Positions 44,876 to 55,257 of a stretch of 64,000 nucleotides of DNA are shown here, one piece after another. A program made the translations under genes and the position numbers. The notes beneath the pieces were generated by a model that was given only the letters and a program-made list of their open reading frames with translations, did no database searches and was not told where the DNA came from. Source of the stretch: Cherax quadricarinatus (Eukaryota; Arthropoda; Malacostraca; Decapoda; Parastacidae); contig NC_091369.1 in NCBI RefSeq assembly GCF_038502225.1, forward strand, positions 4,522,471 to 4,586,470, in the 5' to 3' direction. Numbering within the stretch: the stretch's first letter is position 1; every line of letters starts with the position of its first letter.

Positions 44876-47347
44876 GGAGGAAGGAAGAGAGAGGAAGGAA
44901 GAGAGAGGAAGGAAGAGACAGCAAGGAAGAGAAAGGAAGGAAGAGACAGGAAGGAAGAGACAGGAAGGAAGAGACAGGAAGGAAGAGACAGGAAGGAAGA
45001 GACAGGAAGGAAGAGACAGGAAGGAAGAGAGAGTAAGGAAGAGACAGGAAGGAAGAGACAGGAAGGAAGAGACAGGAAGGAAGAGACAGGAAGGAAGAGA
45101 GAGTAAGGAAGAGACAGGAAGGAAGAGACAGGAAGGAAGAGACAGGAAGGAAGAGACAGGAAGGAAGAGACAGGAAGGAAGAGACAGGAAGGAAGAGACA
45201 GGAAGAAAGAGACAGGAAGGAAGAGACAGGAAGGAAGAGACAGGAAGGAAGAGAGAGGAAGGAAGAGACAGGAAGGAAGAGACAGGAAGGAAGAGACAGG
45301 AAGGAAGAGACAGGAAGGAAGAGAGAGGAAGGAAGAGACAGGAAGGAAGAGACAGGAAGGAAGAGACAGGAAGAAAGAGACAGGAAGGAAGAGACAGGAA
45401 GGAAGAGACAGGAAGGAAGAGAGAGTAAGAAAGAGACAGGAAGGAAGAGACAGGAAGGAAGAGAGAGTAAGGAAGAGACAGGAAGGAAGAGACAGGAAGG
45501 AAGAGACAGGAAGGAAGAGACAGGAAGGAAGAGACAGGAAGGAAGAGACAGGAAGGAAGAAACAGGAAGGAAGAGACAGGAAGGAAGAAACAGGAAGGAA
45601 GAGACAGGAAGGAAAAGACAGGATGGAAGAGACAGGAAGGAAGAGACAGGAAGGAAGAGACAGGAAGGAAGAGACAGGAAGGAAGAGACAGGATGGAAGA
45701 GACAGGAAGGAAGAGACAGGAAGGAAGAGACAGGAAGGAAGAGACAGGATGGAAGAGACAGGAAGGAAGAGACAGGAAGGAAGAGACAGGAAGGAAGAGA
45801 CAGGAAGGAAGAGACAGGAAGGAAGAGACAGGAAGGAAGAGACAGGAAGGAAGAGACAGGAAGGAAGAGACAGGAAGGAAGAGACAGGAAGGAAGAGACA
45901 GGAAGGAAGAGACAGGAAGGAAGAGACAGGAAGGAAGAGACAGGAAGGAAGAGACAGGAGGAAGAGACAGGAAGGAAGAGACAGGAAGGAAGAGACAGGA
46001 AGGAAGAGACAGGAAGGAAGAGACAGGAAGGAAGAGACAGGAAGGAAGAGACAGGAAGGAAGAGACAGGAAGGAAGAGACAGGAAGGAAGAGACAGGAAG
46101 GAAGAGACAGGAAGGAAGAGACAGGAAGGAAGAGACAGGAAGGAAGAGACAGGAAGGAAGAGACAGGAAGGAAGAGACAGGAAGGAAGAGACAGGAAGGA
46201 AGAGACAGGAAGGAAGAGACAGGAAGGAAGAGACAGGAAGGAAGAGACAGGAAGGAAGAGACAGGAAGGAAGAGACAGGAAGGAAGAGACAGGAAGGAAG
46301 AGACAGGAAGGAAGAGACAGGAAGGAAGAGACAGGAAGGAAGAGACAGGAAGGAAGAGACAGGAAGGAAGAGACAGGAAGGAAGAGACAGGAAGGAAGAG
46401 ACAGGAAGGAAGAGACAGGAAGGAAGAGACAGGAAGGAAGAGACAGGAAGGAAGAGACAGGAAGGAAGAGACAGGAAGGAAGAGACAGGAAGGAAGAGAG
46501 AGTAAGGAAGAGACAGGAAGGAAGAGACAGGAAGGAAGAGACAGGAAGGAAGAGACAGGAAGGAAGAGACAGGAAGGAAGAGAGAGTAAGGAAGAGACAG
46601 GAAGGAAGAGAGAGGAAGGAAGAGACAGGAAGGAAGAGACAGGAAGGAAGAGACAGGAAGGAAGATACAGGAAGGAAGAGACAGGAAGGAAGAGACAGGA
46701 AGGAAGAGACAGGAAGGAAGAGACAGGAAGGAAGAGACAGGAAGGAAGAGACAGGAAGGAAGAGACAGGAAGGAAGAGACAGGAAGGAAGAGACAGGAAG
46801 GAAGAGACAGGAAGGAAGAGACAGGAAGGAAGAGACAGGAAGGAAGAGACAGGAAGGAAGAGACAGGAAGAAAGAGACAGGAAGGAAGAGACAGGAAGGA
46901 AGAGACAGGAAGGAAGAGAGAGTAAGAAAGAGACAGGAAGGAAGAGACAGGAAGGAAGAGAGGAAGGAAGAGACAGGAAGGAAGAGACAGGAAGGAAGAG
47001 ACAGGAAGGAAGAGACAGGAAGGAAGAGACAGGAAGGAAGAGACAGGAAGGAAGACAGGAAGGAAGAGACAGGAAGGAAGACAGGAAGGAAGAGACAGGA
47101 AGAAAAGACAAGGAAGAGACATGAAGGAAGAGACAGGAAGGAAGAGACAGGAAGGAAGAGACAGGAAGGAAGAGACAGGAAGGAAGAGACAGGAAGGAAG
47201 AGACAGGAAGGAAGAGACAGGAAGGAAGAGACAGGAAGGAAGAGACAGGAAGGAAGAGACAGGAAGGAAGAGACAGGAAGGAAGAGACAGGAAGGAAGAG
47301 ACAGGAAGGAAGAGACAGGAAGGAAGAGACAGGAAGGAAGAGACAGG
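44876..47347. repeat. 14-bp minisatellite, 2.5 kb
   Basis: About 177 units of GGAAGGAAGAGACA. Variants (GAGAGT, AAGAAAGAGACA, loss of one G) recur in the same order in several places, showing block duplication. The longest near-invariant stretch is about 45960-46490. Frames of up to 876 codons on both strands are artefacts. Confidence 0.98.
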
Positions 47348-47371
47348 AGTACACGAGATAATATTTTTTAT

Positions 47372-47432
47372 TTAATAATTCATGCTAAGCGCTAAACCCA
47401 TTTGGGTCACTCAGCGCAAGACGTCGTGGAGG
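47372..47432 (+). mobile_element. SINE-head fragment
   Basis: CATGCTAAGCGCTAAACCCA, TTTGGGTCACTCAGCGCAAG and GAGGCTTGATCCT resemble the AGCGCTAA head seen at 39080. It borders the 25-bp array directly, as if the array grew from it. Confidence 0.55.
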
Positions 47433-47438
47433 CTTGAT

Positions 47439-48442
47439 CCTCTGTCAGCCGAAGGCCAGATAGACTCTGTCAGCCGAAGGCCAGATAGACTCTGTCAGCC
47501 GAAGGCCAGATAGACTCTGTCAGCCGAAGGCCAGATAGACTCTGTCAGCCGAAGGCCAGATAGACTCTGTCAGCCGAGGGCCAGATAGACTCTGTCAGCC
47601 GAGGGCCAGATAGACTCTGTCAGCCGAGGGCCAGATAGACTCTGTCAGCCGAGGGCCAGATAGACTCTGTCAGCCGAGGGCCAGATAGACTCTGTCAGCC
47701 GAGGGCCAGATAGACTCTGTCAGCCGAGGGCCAGGTAGACTCTGTCAGCCGAGGGCCAGGTAGACTCTGTCAGCCGAGGGCCAGGTAGACTCTGTCAGCC
47801 GAGGGCCAGGTAGACTCTGTCAGCCGAGGGCCAGATAGACTCTGTCAGCCGAGGGCCAGGTAGACTCTGTCAGCCGAGGGCCAGGTAGACTCTGTCAGCC
47901 GAGGGCCAGGTAGACTCTGTCAGCCGAGGGCCAGATAGACTCTGTCAGCCGAGGGCCAGGTAGACTCTGTCAGCCGAGGGCCAGGTAGACTCTGTCAGCC
48001 GAGGGCCAGGTAGACTCTGTCAGCCGAGGGCCAGATAGACTCTGTCAGCCGAGGGCCAGGTAGACTCTGTCAGCCGAGGGCCAGGTAGACTCTGTCAGCC
48101 GAGGGCCAGGTAGACTCTGTCAGCCGAGGGCCAGATAGACTCTGTCAGCCGAGGGCCAGATAGACTCTGTCAGCCGAGGGCCAGGTAGACTCTGTCAGCC
48201 GAGGGCCAGGTAGACTCTGTCAGCCGAGGGCCAGGTAGACTCTGTCAGCCGAGGGCCAGGTAGACTCTGTCAGCCGAGGGCCAGATAGACTCTGTCAGCC
48301 GAGGGCCAGATAGACTCTGTCAGCCGAGGGCCAGGTAGACTCTGTCAGCCGAGGGCCAGGTAGACTCTGTCAGCCGAGGGCCAGATAGACTCTGTCAGCC
48401 GAGGGCCAGGTAGACTCTGTCAGCCGAGGGCCAGGTAGACTC
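47439..48442. repeat. 25-bp minisatellite, 1.0 kb
   Basis: About 40 units of TCTGTCAGCCGAGGGCCAGA plus TAGAC. The first five have GAAGGCC. After them AGATAG and AGGTAG variants alternate in a mostly four-unit rhythm. Following it, 48443-48640 has three 29-bp CTATATCTACTTAGATT copies (48530-48605). Confidence 0.98.
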
Positions 48443-48639
48443 GCTTCCATTTTGTACCCGCCTAGAGAACATCTAGAGTACATGGAAGCAGAGGATCTGT
48501 GAGTCCACACTGAGGTTATCTATAGAGTACTATCTATATCTACTTAGATTAACAACTATCTATATCTACTTAGATTGACAACTATTTATATCTACTTAGA
48601 TTAACAACTTTCGATTGTCATCTACGTGTGTGAGAGTCA

Positions 48640-49711
48640 AGGATATAGGAGGATGAGGAACAGGAACAGGAGGAGGAGCAGAAGCAGAAGGAGGAACAGG
48701 AACAGGAGGAGGAACAGGAGCAGGAGGAGGAACAGGAGCAGGAGAAGGAACAGGAACAGAAGGAGGAACAGGAGCAGGAGGAGGAACAGGAGCAGGATGA
48801 GGAACAGGAACAGGAGAAGGAACAGGAGCAGGAGGAGGAGGAACAGGAACAGGAGGAGGAACAGGAACAGGAGGAGGAACAGGAGCAGGAGAAGGAGGAA
48901 CAGAAGCAGGAGGAACAGGAGCAGAAGGAGGAACAGGAGCAGGAGGAGGAACAGGAGCAGCAGGAGGAACAGGAACAGAAGGAGGAACAGGAGCAGGAGG
49001 AGGAACAGGAACAGAAGGAGGAACAGAAGCAGAAGGAGGAACAGGAACAGGAGGAGGAACAGGAGCAGGAGGAGAAACAGGAACAGGAGGAGGAACAGGA
49101 GCAGGAGGAGGAACAGGAACAGGAGGAGAAACAGGAACAGGAGGAGGAACAGGAGCAGGAGGAGAAACAGGAACAGGAGGAGGAACAGGAGCAGGAGAAA
49201 CAGGAACAGGAGGAGGAACAGGAGCAGGAGGAGGAACAGGAACAGGAGGAGAAACAGGAACAGGAGGAGGAACAGGAGCAGGAGGAAAAACAGGAACAGG
49301 AGGAGGAACAGGAGCAGGAGGAGAAACAGGAACAGGAGGAGGAACAGGAGCAGGAGGAGGAACAGGAACAGGAGGAGAAACAGGAACAGGAGGAGGAACA
49401 GGAGCAGGAGGAGAAACAGGAACAGGAGGAGGAACAGGAGCAGGAGGAGGAGGAACAGGAGCAGGAGGAGGAACAGGAGCAGGAGGAGGAACATGAACAG
49501 GAGGAGGAACAGGAACAGAAGGAGGAACATGAGCAGGAGGAGGAACAGGAACAGGAGGAGGAACAGGAGCAAGAGGAGGAACAGGAGCAGGAGAAGGAAC
49601 AGGAGCAGGAGGAGAAACAGGAACAGGAGGAGGAACAGGAGCAGGAGGAGGAACAGGAACAGGAGGAGGAACAGGAGCAGGAGGAGGAACAGGAGCAGGA
49701 GGAGGAGGATA
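48640..49711. repeat. 18/36-bp purine-rich minisatellite
   Basis: GAGGAGGAACAGGAGCAG and GAGGAGAAACAGGAACAG alternate, giving a 36-bp dimer period. Arg/Asn-rich (plus) and Leu/Phe-rich (minus) frames of more than 300 codons are artefacts. Confidence 0.97.
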
Positions 49712-50279
49712 GGATGAACTATCCTGGGGGATAGTAACGAGGCTTGTGATGAGCTGCTTCTCTGGATAATTACGTCCCTCTCAGGAGTTAGTAGAGAGTA
49801 ATAAGTTAATGTTCCTTTGTGTACCGGTGGAGCAGCTCAGCCTGGCGCCTTTGTAACTTTGCCAGTGGACCGACACACCTATTCTCACCCCCAATGAGCT
49901 GCGGGCGAGTCAACCTGCCCCTTTGTTAACCCTTTCTAACCCCCCTCCCCTTAAACTCCCTTTCTAAACTCTCCCACTCACCCCATCAGGACGCGGCCAG
50001 GGGAAATTTTAAGGATATTCTTGGTTTCTAGGGGAAGAAGTGGCCCCTTTAGGGGTGATGTATTCTCTGGGGAGGGGGTGATATACTTTCTTGGGAGGGA
50101 AGGGGTAGGGGAAGGGGAGGGAGAATCAGAATTTATCCAAGGGTAACGTAATGTTGCTGCCTAATAGTCACTTTGAACAGATTTTAACGTTACATTCGCT
50201 TTGCCTCTTTTGGGCTTAGCGCTTCCTTGTGAGCATTATACCACTTGCACATGTGTAAAAGAAAGGTCACACTGTGTGT
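49712..50279. other. Unique stretch, partly GC-balanced
   Basis: Bases 49740-49935 are non-repetitive (GTGGAGCAGCTCAGCCTGGC, CTTTGTAACTTTGCC, CCTTTGTTAACC). The SOX-like CTTTGTT is noted but not diagnostic. Bases 49936-50120 are C-rich then G-rich. No gene. Confidence 0.4.
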
Positions 50280-51153
50280 GTAAGTGGTACACTGCAGTGA
50301 GAGACACTTCGTGTAAGTGGTACACTGCAGTAAGAGACACTTCGTGTAAGTGGTACACTGCAGTGAGAGACACTTCGTGTAAGTGGTACACTGCAGTAAG
50401 AGACACTTCGTGTAAGTGGTACACTGCAGTGAGAGACACTTCGTGTAAGTGGTACACTGCAGTAAGAGACACTTCGTGTAAGTGGTACACTGCAGTGAGA
50501 GACACTTCGTGTAAGTGGTACACTGCAGTAAGAGACACTTCGTGTAAGTGGTACACTGCAGTGAGAGACACTTCGTGTAAGTGGTACACTGCAGTGAGAG
50601 ACACTTCGTGTAAGTGGTACACTGCAGTGAGAGACACTTCGTGTAAGTGGTACACTGCAGTGAGAGACACTTCGTGTAAGTGGTACACTGCAGTGAGAGA
50701 CACTTCGTGTAAGTGGTACACTGCAGTGAGAGACACTTCGTGTAAGTGGTACACTGCAGTGAGAGACACTTCGTGTAAGTGGTACACTGCAGTGAGAGAC
50801 ACTTCGTGTAAGTGGTACACTGCAGTGAGAGACACTTCGTGTAAGTGGTACACTGCAGTGAGAGACACTTCGTGTAAGTGGTACACTGCAGTGAGAGACA
50901 CTTCGTGTAAGTGGTACACTGCAGTGAGAGACACTTCGTGTAAGTGGTACACTGCAGTGAGAGACACTTCGTGTAAGTGGTACACTGCAGTGAGAGACAC
51001 TTCGTGTAAGTGGTACACTGCAGTGAGAGACACTTCGTGTAAGTGGTACACTGCAGTGAGAGACACTTCGTGTAAGTGGTACACTGCAGTGAGAGACACT
51101 TCGTGTAAGTGGTACACTGCAGTGAGAGACACTTCGTGTAAGTGGTACACTGC
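50280..51153. repeat. 33-bp minisatellite
   Basis: About 26 units of GTAAGTGGTACACTGCAGTG and AGAGACACTTCGT, almost identical. In the first eight units CAGTAAG and CAGTGAG alternate strictly, giving a 66-bp dimer; later units are all CAGTGAG. All six frames tend to stay open. Confidence 0.98.
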
Positions 51154-51215
51154 AGGAAGATATTGCACTCATTATGGAACATGACTAGACTAGCGGGGGT
51201 TTACGAAATATCTTG

Positions 51216-51219
<4 letters not shown>

Positions 51220-51312
<93 letters not shown>
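51220..51312. repeat. (GA)n with inverted flanks
   Basis: About 46 GA units. TTACGAAATATCTT (51201-51214) and AAGATATTTCATAA (51342-51355) are inverted repeats matching at 13 of 14 positions around it. Confidence 0.93.
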
Positions 51313-51314
<2 letters not shown>

Positions 51315-51614
51315 CAACCTCAAGTGAATACTTCTTACAAAAAGATATTTCATAATTTGTGCTACTTGCGTCGTTGGGAGTACCTCCTTCTGTGTCCCTC
51401 CAGCAGTGAGAGTTGCTGCTGGTGTAAGGCAAGTGGGCTAAGGTGCGGGTGTACGTAGGGAGAAGATTGTAAGTGTACGTGGGTGAGGAAGCAGTGTACT
51501 TAAGTAGCTACTGGATCTACGATGTGGGAGAAAAGGGAGTCCCTGGTGATGTCAGGTCGTGTGTATTTTGTATATGCCTGTAAATCTTTGGTATATTTGT
51601 TTATCTCTTTTCAG
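51313..51614. other. Unassigned unique sequence
   Basis: No repeat family or coding signature was recognised. It ends in a pyrimidine-rich acceptor-like tract. Confidence 0.4.
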
Positions 51615-51774
51615 AAGTCTTTGTTTATACAGAGTTTCAGACGAAAAGACCTCCAATAGATGTGGAACAATAGATTTTTTGAAAGCCTTTGACGATGCAA
51701 GTCGTTCATATAGAGGACTAATGTTGACAAGTGTTGGTGTGAAGGCGGAATACGCTCTAAGTGGTTTCCAGTAA
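51615..51774 (+). CDS. Candidate terminal exon of unknown gene
   Basis: TTTGTTTATCTCTTTTCAG (ending 51614) is a good splice acceptor. The frame that follows reads YRVSDEKTSNRCGTIDFLKA, then SRSYRGLMLTSVGV and AEYALSGFQ, and stops at 51774, about 53 codons. The opposite strand is open as well, over a longer stretch. I recognise no family on either strand, so this may be a transposon piece or chance. Confidence 0.22.
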
Positions 51775-52769
51775 AAGCCTGTTCTGTAGCTCGTTTCGAA
51801 CGCATGATAACAACTCGTTTCGTACCCATGGTAGCACACTAAAGACTGCCAGCCAAAATAAAGGAGCATAGTACAGTATGAAGACTCCAAGTCTGGAACA
51901 CACAGCTTCCTCAACACCAACAAAAGAATACATACGCTGAGCGGTGTGTTGCTCTCAGCGTAGGTATGTTTAAAGTTTTCTCCCTTTTTTAGGTATTAAA
52001 GTATTCTTGTCTAGTGGTGAAATGGTTATCTGCAGCCTTAAAGACCCTCGTGTTGTCGACAGCCTTCAAACCCCATTAACCAACCAGCAACTGAACGAAT
52101 TGTCTGTAAAACTATGTTAAAACTGGAGTTCCGTAGGGATAGATTCTCTGCCTAATCCATTTCAGCATTTACAAGAGGGATTCCTACACGGAACAAAATC
52201 TAAAATCGTCAAAATTTTCCCTACGCCCAGCAAAATGAGAAGCAAAAATGGGAGAAAGCCATATGCTTTTGGCTGGGTATCACAGTACTTAGGGTAAGCT
52301 GGGAACGCTGACACTGTGGACATTGTTGGTAAGAAGACCCGGGCCAAGATCTGTCCTGGCTAACTTACCTGTACCTCCTGTGGACACACATTTGGAGGAT
52401 GTGTTTCGAGATGGACAGGTGCAAAGAACTGTATTATTGACGTCCGTCAGCCATGATGATATAATGATATAATTTATAAAGGCGGAGACTAAGGTGTGAG
52501 TGATGCATGGTGAGCTGAAGAAAGCCATATTGGGACGAGAACTGGTAGACAATATGATCACGTGACTCCTGTGTTGTCAGGCAGGTGGTGATTTGCCTGG
52601 ATGAGTATCATGTATAATAATGTTCTAGAAATTATGTAGTTTCTAGTATTATGTTACGTAGTATCGGATTTCTAAGAAATACGACCCGGTGTTTACTCAC
52701 ACGACTTTCCAAACCAATTTGTGAGCATCACTTACAAGACTCATAAAATCGCAATGACACAATTGCAAA
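51775..52769. other. Unassigned unique sequence
   Basis: Bases 51930-51966 form a short hairpin (CATACGCTGAG facing CTCAGCGTAGGTATG). The remainder shows no clear coding, RNA or repeat signature. Confidence 0.4.
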
Positions 52770-52922
52770 CAAACTATACCACGGGTGGGGTTAGAACCCG
52801 CGATCAGAGAGTCACAAAACTCCAGACCGACGCGTTAGCCACTGGCCCAGTGGCTAACGCGTCGGTCTGGAGTTTTGTGACTCTCTGATCGCGGGTTCTA
52901 ACCCCACCCGTGGTATGGTTTG
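52770..52922. repeat. 153-bp near-perfect palindrome of a tRNA-like SINE head
   Basis: Arms 52770-52845 and 52847-52922 (76 bp each) are reverse complements except for one position (52775/52917, a G-T pair), around a single C at 52846. The right arm read forward has an A-box-like TGGCTAACGCGTCGG (52851-52865) and a B-box-like GGGTTCTAACCCC. It is thus a tRNA-derived SINE head present in both orientations, back to back. Confidence 0.93.
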
Positions 52923-53034
52923 ATCACTTACGAGTTTTATACCATGCATAATTAACTTCTCGAATCTCACCTTAAATATGGTGATATGTTCCATTCTCTT
53001 AATACAAAAACAATGACAAATAAAGCCAATGGAG

Positions 53035-53262
53035 GGCGAAAGGTCTACAATTAAAGGCCCTGGAGGATAAAAGGTCTACAAATAAAGGCACTGGAGGGCG
53101 AAAGGTCTACAAATAAAGCCACTGTAAGGCGAAAGGTCTACAAATAAAGCCACTTTAGGGCGAAAGGTCTACAAATAAAGCCACTGTAGGGCGAAAGGTC
53201 TACAAATAAAGCCACTGTAGGGCAAAAGGTCTTCAAATAAAGCCACTGTAGGGCGAAATGTC
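53035..53262. repeat. 31-32 bp minisatellite within an ACATGTG-family 3' end
   Basis: About seven units of GGGCGAAAGGTCTACAAATA and AAGCCACTGTA. The array passes straight into AAATAAAGACACCCAGATG and CTACAAGTGTCTAATTCATC (53265-53302), the 3' end of the dispersed family. Confidence 0.93.
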
Positions 53263-53368
53263 TACAAATAAAGACACCCAGATGCTACAAGTGTCTAATT
53301 CATCACGGAGAAGTGATCTTGTGTCTTTAATTAAGAAACTACCTGAAGGACTCAAAGCACTTAATTTG

Positions 53369-54072
53369 ATCTCAGGAAGACCGGGAGATGTATATCTTGA
53401 AGATGCTGCACAGATCTCAGGAAGACCGGGAGATGTATATCTTGAAGATGCTGCACAGATCTCAGGAAGACCGGGAGATGTATATCTTGAAGATGCTGCA
53501 CAGATCTCAGGAAGACTGGGAGATGTATATCTTGAAGATGCTGCACAGATCTCAGGAAGACTGGGAGATGTATATCTTGAAGATGCTGCACAGATCTCAT
53601 GAAGACCGGGAGATGTATATCTTGAAGATGCTGCATAGATCTCAGGAAGACCGGGAGATGTATATCTTGAAGATGCTGCACAGATCTCAGGAAGACCGGG
53701 AGATGTATATCTTGAAGATGCTGCACAGATCTGGGAGATGTATATCTTGAAGATGCTGCACAGATCTCAGGAAGACCGGGAGATGTATATCTTGAAGATG
53801 CTGCACAGATCTGGGAGATGTATATCTTGAAGATGCTGCACAGATCTCAGGAAGACCGGGAGATGTATATCTTGAAGATGCTGCACAGATCTCAGGAAGA
53901 CCGGGAGATGTATATCTTGAAGATGCTGCACAGATCTCATGAAGACCGGGAGATGTATATCTTGAAGATGCTGCACAGATCTCAGGAAGACCGGGAGATG
54001 TATATCTTGAAGATGCTGCACAGATCTCAGGAAGACTGGGAGATGTATATCTTGAAGATGCTGCACAGATCT
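53369..54072. repeat. 45-bp minisatellite
   Basis: About 16 units of AGATCTCAGGAAGACCGGGA, GATGTATATCTTGAAGATGC, TGCAC. Two units (about 53728 and 53809) lack the 10 bases CAGGAAGACC. Frames on both strands are artefacts. Confidence 0.97.
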
Positions 54073-54596
54073 GACACAGTTCATCACGAACAATATTTAA
54101 GGTCCAACCGGACACAACCACGTACACGAACACCATGAAGCACTGAGACAGAAGTCAGTCCAAGTACGAAACTACCACTGAATATCTTAGTGCAAAATAA
54201 GGACAGTCCTTAGAGCTTTGCAAATGTTGCAATCAACTAGACGCAATACAAGGACTGCCTTTGGCAACTGAAACTTGGCAACGATTAGACGACCATCTAC
54301 TACCTAGTAGGGTAGGAAGAGAACCCTCCGCTATACTATCTTACTGTTAGATATCTAGAGAGGATAAGGCATTTCTCAACACAAAGACTCGATATAGGTC
54401 CTTGTCAATCTCTCTCTTTCTCTCTCTCTCTTTCTTTCCCTCACTCTCTTTCCCTCTCTCTCTTTCCCTCTTTCTTTTTTTTTTCTCTCTCTCCTATTTG
54501 CATATATCGTCACATCCTGTTGATATTGTGTCAATTAGAGAGAAAGAGAGAGAGAGATATGTCATCTTACACCTGCATCCCAGGAAGCTACCATTC
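54073..54596. other. Unassigned with CT and GA tracts
   Basis: Unique to about 54400, then interrupted CT (54408-54495) and GA (54540-54560). No gene recognised. Confidence 0.5.
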
Positions 54597-54783
54597 ACAC
54601 CCTGGCTCCTAGCAAACCTCCACCCACACCACAGCTCCTAGCAAACCACCACCCACTCCCCAGCTCCTAGCAAACCACCACCCACTCCCCAGCTCCTAGC
54701 AAACCACCACCCACTCCCCAGCTCCTAGCAAACCACCACCCACTCCCCAGCTCCTAGCAAACCACCACCCACTCCCCAGCTCT
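54597..54783. repeat. 29-bp minisatellite
   Basis: Six units of CTCCTAGCAAACCACCACCC and ACTCCCCAG. Bases 54784-54925 are unique. Confidence 0.95.
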
Positions 54784-54924
54784 CAGCACACTACCCTTCG
54801 TACCTTGTTTATCTGGTAATTACCTCCCCAACCCTTGCCAGACTCACCTGTCTAAGGGCTGTCTGGCAGCAGGTGTACAAATATTTACTAAGTCACCTGG
54901 CTGTCAGTCTCCACAGCTGTCTGA

Positions 54925-54925
<1 letters not shown>

Positions 54926-54988
<63 letters not shown>
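54926..54988. repeat. (TA)n microsatellite
   Basis: TA run with one C interruption near the end. Confidence 0.96.
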
Positions 54989-54991
54989 ATA

Positions 54992-55110
54992 TATACTCTT
55001 GATGTGAGGAATTGGAGGTACCCTCCCCTTGGATCAAACCTGATAGTCCCCCATTTCCCAGGAGCTGCACGTCCCCAAAGTGTTTAGCGCTTGCCTATGA
55101 GCGTAATTAA
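54992..55110 (-). mobile_element. Reversed SINE fragment
   Basis: GAATTGGAGGTACCCTCCCC, TTGGATCAAACCTGATAG and GTGTTTAGCGCTT read in reverse like the AGCGCTAA-headed SINE whose head is at 47372 and 39080. No tail is visible. Bases 55111-55257 are unassigned. Confidence 0.6.
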
Positions 55111-55257
55111 CCAGAGTATGCTGTATGTGCCTGCTACAGCAGTAGGATCATTACCAATATAACTCAGGTGTTTTGCTAGTCGATATATTTATGATCACCC
55201 AAGATATTTGGAACTTAACAAGTGGAGGTTCCTGGGCTTCCAGTAGCAGCAGCAACA

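Noticed and set aside
44724..47395. 876-codon minus and 590-codon plus frames (LPSCLFLPVSSF, RKRQEGRDRKEET)
   Set aside because: They are translations of a 14-bp repeat with a 14-residue period on both strands. No domain, splice site or unique coding sequence is present.
48637..49572. Membrane protein (poly-Leu/Phe minus-strand frame)
   Set aside because: Hydrophobicity is only the complement of the GAGGAGGAACAGG repeat.
48626..49717. 363-codon Arg/Asn-rich frame, superficially like an RNA-binding protein
   Set aside because: The 18/36-bp repeat is open on both strands. The minus strand gives poly-Leu/Phe. There is no unique sequence.
52847..52922. A functional tRNA gene
   Set aside because: A-box and B-box-like motifs are present, but I could not draw a proper acceptor stem and canonical cloverleaf, and the sequence is one arm of a palindrome with SINE character.
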